NCBI GenBank assembly: GCA_037783545.1
Contig: JBBELK010000690.1
Location: 1 to 64,000, forward strand
Source: Henricia sp. BOLD:AAB3569
Taxonomy: Eukaryota; Echinodermata; Asteroidea; Spinulosida; Echinasteridae
DNA length: 64,000 bases
Reading direction: 5' to 3'
The translations under genes and the position numbers were made by a program. Below the pieces are notes generated by a model. The model was not told the DNA's origin, made no database searches, and saw only the letters and a list, made by a program, of their open reading frames with translations. Shown here piece after piece: positions 56,985 through 64,000 of the stretch. Every line of letters starts with the position of its first letter. Position 1 is the first letter of the stretch.

Positions 56985-57655
56985 CTAAGTTTCACACTTG
57001 AGAAATTTCAACCCAGCGCCAACCCCGTGTCAACCCCGAGATTGCTTTCAACCCGGGTTGAACTCAACCCTGCTCGAGATCAGGGTAGAAATGTTTTGCC
57101 CCGGGTTGAAACGCTCGCCCTGTGTTGAAAACGGTAGTGTGAAACGAGCAGGGTTGAGTTCGCCCCGGGTTGAGATTTTTGCCACTTGAGAGCTACAAAT
57201 GTCATGTCAAAGCACGCAAATTTTACCGTTTTTAAAATAATTTCTACGAATACTACCGGTACCAGCTGAATGAATGTGTTCAGCTACATGTTTTAGCGGC
57301 GGTGTACACATGAACATGCATGTTGTATGTGTGAAAAATAGGCCTACTGAAGATCAGAGCCTCTGTTTTTGAGAGGCTATTTTTACATCGTCCGTCATTC
57401 ACTTTTGCACTTTTCTGTTGTAATAAAAATGGCACAAGCAGCAAAAAAGAATATTTCCGGCAGGGGGTAGCACTTACGCATGCAAGCAACGCTTGATTAT
57501 ATCACTCGCCCTGGGTTTGCGTTGCACAAGTGTGAATCCTCCCCTGTTCAACTTGGGGTTGAACTCGCCCCAGGGCGAGATAAACCCGGTTTAAACAAGT
57601 GTGAAACGATGCGGGGTTGAAAATTGGCATTTCAACCCGGTGCAGTCTTTAGAGG
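56985..57655. mobile_element. Family E element, copy 4
   Basis: AACCCCGAGATTGCTTTC start, CCCGGGTTGA words, CTACAAATGTCATGTCAAAG and TTACATCGTCCGTCATTCAC blocks as in 7530 and 17985. Outer ends partly degraded. Confidence 0.8.
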
Positions 57656-57837
57656 TATTAGATGCCTACATGTATTTGTTTGAAAATAGGTTTTAATCAA
57701 TTTGGTGTAGCAAAAATACAGTAAATAAAATGACAGAAATTTGGGCAACTTCAACTACATATCGGGCAACCTTGGTCTTTGGCCGAGGGCAACCTGAATA
57801 CATTGTATTTTCTTAATTTCGCACCCTGAATGTAGTA

Positions 57838-57889
57838 CTGGCACAGGAACTTGAGTTCGATGCACTAGACCGCTAGGCCATAACACCCC
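57838..57889 (-). mobile_element. tRNA-SINE 5' fragment
   Basis: The minus strand reads TTATGGCCTAGCGGTCTAGTG and GTTCCTGTGCCAGTACTAC, matching 28798-28850 (A box and anticodon region only). Confidence 0.75.
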
Positions 57890-58253
57890 ACTGAACATTT
57901 GCCACGTTTACACTACACTTCAATTCGGCTTCAACTCGCCTTTACCAGTGTTTACAAACCACAAAAGTCACCGCTAATTGTGACCGCAGTGTTGCAGAAT
58001 TTGCGCCGGATTTGTCAATTAAATCTACCACACGACGCTCAAATTGCAGAATGTATTCGAGTAGCGTTTACACTACAAGTGACTTTGAAAACTGCAGGGT
58101 TCAATTCCGCAATTGCGTGGTTCAACCCTACCCAAAAGGCGACTTGAATAGGGCAAATAAATCACCTTTTGCGTTTACACTGAGCACCAACCTGGCCTCT
58201 TTGGAAATTGCAGGGTTCGATTCGGCAAAGGCGGATCGAGTGTAAACGGGCCT
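57890..58253. mobile_element. Family F element, copy 3 (left end lost)
   Basis: TTTGCCACGTTTACACTACAC, CCGCAATTGCGTGGTTC and right end CGAGTGTAAACGGGCCT match copies 1 and 2. Confidence 0.75.
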
Positions 58254-58317
58254 AAAGAGTTTTCGAAAAGGTAATCCAGCTCAATTAGTAGAAACATGCT
58301 AAATGTCCGACTTCAAT

Positions 58318-58555
58318 AGACCTTTATCACGGTGTGGCCATCTTCCCTTTTCTCTATCAAAATGAACGTAACCAAAGCGAGGCCTGCAGAAAAAAGTTCG
58401 GTCCCATTTTGAAATTGTTCATTGTGTGCATCACATGGCACAGTGATTCTCAACGGAAGATTACACGCGCTATCGCGTGGTCGCGCAGACGCACTGATCG
58501 TGCCCGACACGTACTATGGGGAGCAAGACAAACATTTGACACACCGTGATAGATA
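58318..58555. mobile_element. MITE with TATCACGGTGTG ends
   Basis: ATAGACCTTTATCACGGTGTGG on the left; ACACACCGTGATAGATATAG on the right is its imperfect inverse. One arm is also at 43112. It ends 31 bases from the MARVEL exon. Confidence 0.7.
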
Positions 58556-58586
58556 TAGCTGAACGATTTAAATGTCCTGTACTTAC

Positions 58587-58781
58587 CAAAAGAAGCCAGT
58601 TGATACGCAGGGAAAGAACGATATTTGTGGCGTGGCAACAAATCAGAGCCACACAGGAGAGCAGAGACAGCACAGAAGTGAAGACAAACACCCTGAACTT
58701 CCAGGATGCTGGCAAGGACAAATAATTGTTACTATGGTAACTGATGCTAGTTGCACAGATGAGAGCTGTTAGTGTAACTAC
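58587..58781 (-). CDS. MARVEL-domain protein, internal exon (TM1 end to TM3 start)
   Basis: Minus-strand exon of exactly 65 codons, phase 0 at both ends. The acceptor follows a strong pyrimidine tract (TTTTTTTCCCTTTCTGTTC) ending in AACAG. The donor is TTTTG|GTAAGT. The translation shows the end of a hydrophobic segment (VVTLTALICATSISY), a polar loop (HSNNYLSLPAS), a full membrane segment (about residues 27-50, FRVFVFTSVLSLLSCVALICC), a short basic loop (about 51-59) and the start of another segment (INWLLL). This TM1-loop-TM2-short loop-TM3 order, with an N-W just before TM3, is typical of MARVEL tetraspan proteins (MAL, plasmolipin and CMTM families), which work in membrane apposition and vesicle traffic. 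It joins in phase to the exon at 17166-17300. The subfamily cannot be assigned. I found no upstream exon in the window. Confidence 0.72.
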
Positions 58782-58972
58782 CTGTTGAACAGAAAGGGAA
58801 AAAAATACATCAAAATTTCAAAATTAAAAACAGATTACATCATTGGAAATTTTTTAAAAACAGGAACAACATTACACAACTAAAGAAAAATGTTGATAAA
58901 CTGCCTGAAATGTCAGCTACATACGGGTTGTTCTAAAACCCCCTCGACCCACGACCCCCTCAACTTGCCTTC

Positions 58973-59626
58973 ACGTGCGACTTTTTCACGTGCCCGAACC
59001 TGTGTTCACAGCCCGATTATGAATGCGGGCCATAGCCTCGCCTAGCCATGCGCCAGCGCCAGCCCGGCCTAGTTCGAATGAGCCGCGTCGCCGTGTGTGA
59101 ACGCGACGTCATAGTGTTGCTTCCAATACGTTCTTAAAAATGACTAAATTTCCTACCTTCTAAAACCCGATCTTACACTAGTTAAGCTCATTATCTCTCC
59201 TATCGAAATATAGCGTTATTTTTTGTCGGGGCTTGATCGCGACACAAGCCGTGCAAAGAAAATTCAGGATTTGACCTCATTAACGCATGCGCTGCGGACT
59301 GACTGATAAGCTGTACCGCTTTCGGGGCCATCCATAAACTACGTACGCACGGAGGGGGAGAGGGAGGGTTGGAGCCAATGCCTACACCCAACGTTAAAGT
59401 ATGTGGGTGACGTCACGAAATTTGCGTACGGGGGAGCGTAGTCTAAAAAGTCGGCATTCCGTGCTTACGTACTTTATGGATGGCCCCTTCGGTGATACAC
59501 ACATTAAAAACGTATTGGAAGCAATGACACGGCGACGCGCGGCTCATTCGAACTAGGCCGCGCTGGCCCGCATTCGTAATCGGGCTGTGAACACAGGTTC
59601 GGGCACGTGAAAAAATCGCAAGCGTT
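58973..59626. mobile_element. Foldback element split by family G
   Basis: Arms 58973-59140 (CGTGCCCGAACCTGTGTTCA, GGCCTAGTTCGAATGAGCCG) and 59500-59626 are inverted copies. A family G copy (59324-59487) lies in the centre. Confidence 0.75.
59324..59487. mobile_element. Family G element, short copy
   Basis: GGGGCCATCCATAAACTACG and ACGTACTTTATGGATGGCCCC; TTC(GG) repeated on both flanks. An internally deleted relative of 4593-5151. Confidence 0.75.
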
Positions 59627-59643
59627 GGTAAGTATTCGTAATA

Positions 59644-59811
59644 CAGGCCTTGAAATAACCCACGGCACCACGGCAAATTGCCATCGGTGCCCTATGCTTT
59701 TGCCATGTTGCCCTTAAAAAGTTCTAACATAAATTTTCCATTTCCTCATTCAGGTGCCCTTTACTAAGAGAAAATTGTTGTGCCCTTTTGAAAATGAATT
59801 TCGAGGCCTGG
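59644..59811. mobile_element. AGGCCTTGAAAT-ended MITE
   Basis: AGGCCTTGAAATAACC and TTTCGAGGCCT are imperfect inverses around a 140-bp centre. No clear duplication. Confidence 0.5.
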
Positions 59812-61575
59812 TAATATATTCGTAAGATATTTAAGGAGAGGTCCAGGGACAACCGAGGAGGACCGAGGGGGGACCGAGATGAAAATATTCACTATCCAAT
59901 CGCAATTTTTGCGCGAATTCATCGCGAAATTCAAATATTCATATTCGCAAGAATATTCGCCACAGTGTGAGAGCAGCATTAGACATACATGTACACGAAC
60001 TGCTATTTAGAAACTGATTATTAAGGCTCTAAAGTCATCCAGAAATAGTTTAGTGCCAGTATCAATTCCATTCAGTTAAACCGGGTAGCTTGTGTTTGGA
60101 GTTGAGATGACAAAGTCATGGGAAATGACAAAGTAGATGTCTGGTTATGAAAGAGCAATATATTTGAATATAAACACAAAAGCTGCAAAACACAGATCGC
60201 GACTGCACAACTGAAATGGAAACTTTTCACTTGGGAGTAGTTTGTATCAGATTTTTCCCCTTTTTTGCAAAATTTTGGCATAATGAAATTTGGTGCGGGG
60301 TCAAAATCACATGCGGGCGCTGACGAGAAACTACTAATCTTATTTTCATTGGCCTAAGTTTACTGGTTTATAGTAGCATGCCCCTATGTGTCAAAACATT
60401 ATCCTTTAAAGAAGTGTGGCTCTGTGAAGGGGTCTCTTGCATGCATAAACAGAGCATACCATTGAAAACTAATCGGCCACACTTCTCCCAAAAGAAAGTT
60501 TTGATACTTGGTCTGCTGCAAAACCAGGGCTCGAATTTGCTAAAAAATGTTACTGGACTAGTGACTCAAAAGTTTTACAAGACCAAAGATATTTTCGCTA
60601 CATGTAGACCACATGCAGAAAATATATAGGCCCTATATTTGCCGTTTACATGTACATTGGGAAAATAGGTACAAAAACTGGACTTGATTCAACCATGGAG
60701 CTATGATTCAACAGTTTCTAAAGCGAATGTTTCCAGCCCTGAAAATGTGAACTATTAATGTAGTTAGTGTATGTGCAAGCTAAAATGTGCAAGTAAAAAA
60801 TAGATTTGGTCTTTCTCTTACAGGTGGAAAAGTTCTTAAACTAGCATTTATTAAACATTTATTATTTGGTGAGCTCAATTATTTACCCACACTTCCCCAC
60901 AGAGGTGATAATAAAACCCTGCTGATCAAACACAGTAGCTGCTTTGTATTACCATACATTGTGCCAATAAAGTGTTACTTTGTATACAACTGTATCAAAA
61001 TGTGCACACACACAGTATGATTGAACTACCAGCTGGTCATTCCACATGTGAAATAGTTGCATACACAACAATGCACTCAAGTGGTGTGCAGGCCTGTATA
61101 TAGTGCAGCCTGATAGGCATTTGACCGATGTGAATTTCAGCCAGGCTTGGCCTCAGGCTGAGGATGACCCAATCAAGACAGATGGAGTTAAACAGCCATA
61201 AATCAGCAACCCTGTCTAAACATAATCACCCCCACAAGCCCTGACTGTGACTTGAGAGATCACAGGTGTCAGCAGACTACACACCTGTTACATAATGACC
61301 TGACCAATAACAGCCAACTGTGCACATTCCATAGAGGTGTTGGCATGAGGGGGTTATCTGGGACCCAGCTGGGGCCCCTGGCATCTAAGGTCATGGGTCT
61401 GGTCACTAGCACTTTTCAGCACCCACAAATTTACAAACAAATCTGCTTCCCCATGATTCTACTTTTAAACATACATCTGTACATAACATGTAGGCCTACC
61501 ACTGTACATCAGTGCTGTAGTCCAGTCAATCACAGGTCTGGTTATGATAAAATCACATTCACAAGGTCAGCAAAC
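59812..61575. other. No recognised gene
   Basis: 1.76 kb, AT-rich. Should hold the MARVEL gene's upstream intron; no exon recognised. Confidence 0.35.
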
Positions 61576-61955
61576 AACCACCACCGTGTTTACACTGGTC
61601 CCGAGCTCAGGATCAAGATTGATCCCCTGATAAGAATGTGTCAGTGTTAACTGCAATGATCCTGAGTGCCGCGTTTAGATTCTGTAGTTGATCTCGAGTT
61701 TGTGCCAAAAGTTACAGTTAAAAGTGATGCTGTATGTGTGGATGCATGTACAGTGTCAAGACCACTTGAATTTCGCGGGCTTTTCCCTGCATCAGCTGTG
61801 GAGCGGATGCGGTAAAGGTTAATTGCTTATCTAACCGCAAACTGATCCCAAGCTCTGGGTTCGACCCTCTGCCGGCGCGAGACCAAAATCTCGGGTCTGA
61901 TGGGGGGGGTGCAATTTGGTCCCGATAGCATTTACACTTAGTACATACACCACCG
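61576..61955. mobile_element. Family L element
   Basis: GTGTTTACACTGGTCCCGAG start. GATCAAGATTGATCCCCTGA, AACCGCAAACTGATCCC and GAGACCAAAATCTCGG words are shared with 25975 and 48425. Right end near GCATTTACACTTAG. Confidence 0.7.
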
Positions 61956-63277
61956 TGTGTTTATCTTAGGATCAATCATGATTCTGAATTTGGGGTTCAA
62001 GTTTAAACACAGCACTGGTGCCATGCAATGTGGGGTACATGATGCATGCACGTGTCTGGCTTATTGCTGTCAGCTTATGGGATTTAGATGGGTGCTGAAA
62101 GCAATTATTTTGAAGCAGGACTTCTGGGCTACCCAACATGTGACCCCTGTTTAGCCCAGGAATGCAGGAGTGATTCTGGCTTGGTGTATTTATTTATTGA
62201 CAGCCGGGTGCATATGCCAACCAAAATGCCATGGAGTAAAATGTACATGTACTCTCTAAAAATAGCCAACAATGTTGGTAGGCGACAACATGTACCTAAT
62301 CTCTCCCCTTAAGTTGCCCTGACAAAAAAGTGGAGATTGTCACCCTTTGAAGTAAGAAAACCTCCACCCCCAGCATTTAACAGAACATCTCTAATATGCA
62401 TATGGGTGGTGCACTTGTTGCCAATTCATCTTGTTCGCCAATGCGGCTGCCACTGGAACCAATACACGTACATTTACATGTATACTTTCAATTGATACCA
62501 TTTTTAAGACTGTGTGAGTTACATGTACTGTATGACTCAAAACACAGTGAAGGAGGCCATAAAAAGGCTTATGTCAAATTATCAATGTTAATTCTCCAAA
62601 AGGCAAAACTTTTGTTCTTTGCATTGGAGATATTAGTGGCTTCATTAAAAGTTGTGGTTGAAACAAGATGAATTTCTTTGTACAAATTGAAATTTTAATT
62701 TTCCGTCCAATGTTTTGACAATTTGACTAAATGTCACCTGTACATGTAGTCACTACCGTAGAGTAGTTATGGGGCTTCAAAAATGCCACAAACTGCACTG
62801 AGGATTTCACGTCTTAAAAAACGAAAATGGGTGTGAAATGCAAATTTCAAGAGGGCGTCCTCTTGAGAAACTGTATTAAGAGAAACTGAGCTGAAACTAT
62901 ACACCTTTCCCATTACCATGGAAACCTTCCCTGTACAATGTATGTCCGCCATAGCTAAGATGCAGTCAGTGCATGAACTACATGCATTGTGATGATGCTC
63001 ATTGTGTCGTCACTTCGAATAACTTGCGCATTTGTTGCAATGGTGAATTCACATTGAGCCTTTTCGCGCGCGCGCAATTGCCAGAGAAAAAGCAAAACAA
63101 AAACAACTCAACGATGTATATCTAGAACGCCGTGTAGGAAAGTGAATGCAAAATATGGCAAAACGACAAGCTAATTGCGGTGAGTTTTACCGATTTACAC
63201 AAAAAAACGTATTTATGAATGTATTTAAAGTAGGTTTGGCCAATCTTAAACAATCCGTTGAAAACTGGCTGGGGTCC
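61956..63277. other. No recognised gene
   Basis: 1.3 kb. A minus frame at 62767-62952 (MADIHCTGK...) has no known domain. Near 63055 there is a lone TTGAGCCTTTTCGCGCG end like that of 332. Confidence 0.35.
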
Positions 63278-63985
63278 AGGGGCGGTATTCACAAAACTCA
63301 GTCTAAGCGGGGTAATTAAATCTGTCTTAAGTCTAAGCACCCTGCTAAGATAAGTGGGGCACTCAACTTCGTATTCACAAAAGATTTAAGCGCCCCGCTT
63401 ACCTTAGTGGTGTACTTAATCAATCAGTGCAAGCTTTACTCTGTCACGTCATAAAGTCTCTGCAATCAAAGCAGCGCGGACCACGCGCGGACGTTTCAAA
63501 AACATTCAATTACTACGCGCGTGCATCATACGCGCACATTACGCGCGTGTCGTGCACACATTATGCGCGTGTCGTGCACACATACGCGTGCACGTACCAC
63601 AAGTAGACGACGTACGTTGTGCATGCTATGCGGTAGTCAATTATGGTCAGTGGCGAACAAAGATGGAAAACGAAGGTTTTTTAGTGTCAGTAAGAATAGA
63701 AATTGAAATCTGTTGTAATCTCCCAATGTCTAAATTGTTTAGGTGTTCTCTAATCAATCATATAGCCGTTTTTCGACAAAACACTGGGCAGAAAAACAAT
63801 GCAATTGCAGACGTTAAATGCACTTAAGACAGGTCATACCACACTTAAGTTTAAGTCTCAAAAATAAGCGGGCCACTAAAAGAAAACGCGCTGTGAATAC
63901 CACTTAACTTTATGATTTGACTTAAGTGTAGAATTTAAGCGGGGCGCTTAAATTTCACGACTTAAGTCGTTTTGTGAATACTGGG
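63278..63985. mobile_element. Long inverted-repeat element with GGGCGGTATTCACAAAA ends
   Basis: Starts GGGGCGGTATTCACAAAACTC. TTAAGTCTAAGC / GCTTAAATTT and AAGCGCCCCGCTTA / TAAGCGGGGCGCTT inverses run throughout, and a second GGGGCGGTATT begins at 63984. It may continue past the edge. Confidence 0.7.
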
Positions 63986-64000
63986 GCGGTATTTACAAAA

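Larger units (their letters stand above)
17301..58586 (-). other. 41.3-kb intron of the MARVEL gene
   Basis: Inferred from the two phase-0 exons and the domain continuity across them. It is packed with DNA-transposon MITEs, SINEs, a Ty3/Gypsy element, a LINE fragment and a tyrosine-recombinase fragment, all annotated separately. I found no convincing additional exon inside it, but an alternative cassette exon cannot be excluded. Confidence 0.6.

Noticed and set aside
62767-62952. Minus-strand MADIHCTGK... frame as exon 1 of the MARVEL gene
   Set aside because: No hydrophobic TM1 and no donor in a phase that would join to 58781.
1-64000. CRISPR array
   Set aside because: The tandem and palindromic repeats lack constant repeats with unique equal-length spacers, and the sequence is plainly eukaryotic.

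Overview
This is a eukaryotic, animal-type window. There are no compact gene runs, it is rich in AT and repeats, and it holds split coding exons with GT/AG splice signals. The abundant TACATGTA-type words, the tRNA-derived SINEs, the Ty3/Gypsy, LINE and tyrosine-recombinase fragments, and the dense TTAA-flanked miniature elements fit a marine invertebrate deuterostome (echinoderm, hemichordate or lancelet). The species is inferred, not identified.

The only host gene I can support lies on the minus strand. It is a four-membrane-segment MARVEL-domain protein (MAL/plasmolipin/CMTM-like). One exon (58587-58781, 65 codons) carries the end of TM1, TM2 and the start of TM3. The next (17166-17300, 45 codons) carries the rest of TM3 and the start of TM4. 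Both are in phase 0 and join to give one uninterrupted TM3. The 41.3 kb between them is therefore one intron, made mostly of transposon debris. The first exon(s) should lie beyond the right edge or be unrecognised; the last exon was not found to the left.

Most of the rest is mobile DNA. (1) TTAA-flanked elements with AGG...CCT ends (Kolobok/T2-like): families A (4207, 33526, 42754, 51538), B (3362, 23830, 28481, 41408), H (19340), I (15775, 18758, 56343), O (32709) and probably 37754. (2) A piggyBac-like MITE (38499). (3) MITEs with CAG(T/G)GGC(G/A)GATCCAG ends and 5-bp duplications (11718, 24031, 29926). (4) Elements with TA-containing or TTA duplications (1138, 12262, 21442, 43633, 43881). 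(5) Palindrome-filled families whose ends read like TTTCACACT or GTTTACACT (D, E, F, L). (6) tRNA-derived SINEs, several split by DNA elements. (7) A decayed, 5'-truncated Ty3/Gypsy element with a 3' LTR (51790-56335), a LINE 3' fragment (46290-46870) and a tyrosine-recombinase (DIRS-like) fragment (42895-43090). (8) A degenerate Myb/SANT-like ORF inside the 43633-44916 element.

Nesting is the main architectural feature. A four-layer nest (D, then a pogo/Tc1-like element, then B, then a SINE) occupies 28350-29437. SINEs are split at 33827, 43633 and 51538, and the 43633 element itself contains another MITE. These nests give a relative insertion history. Stretches with no recognised feature are listed as such.
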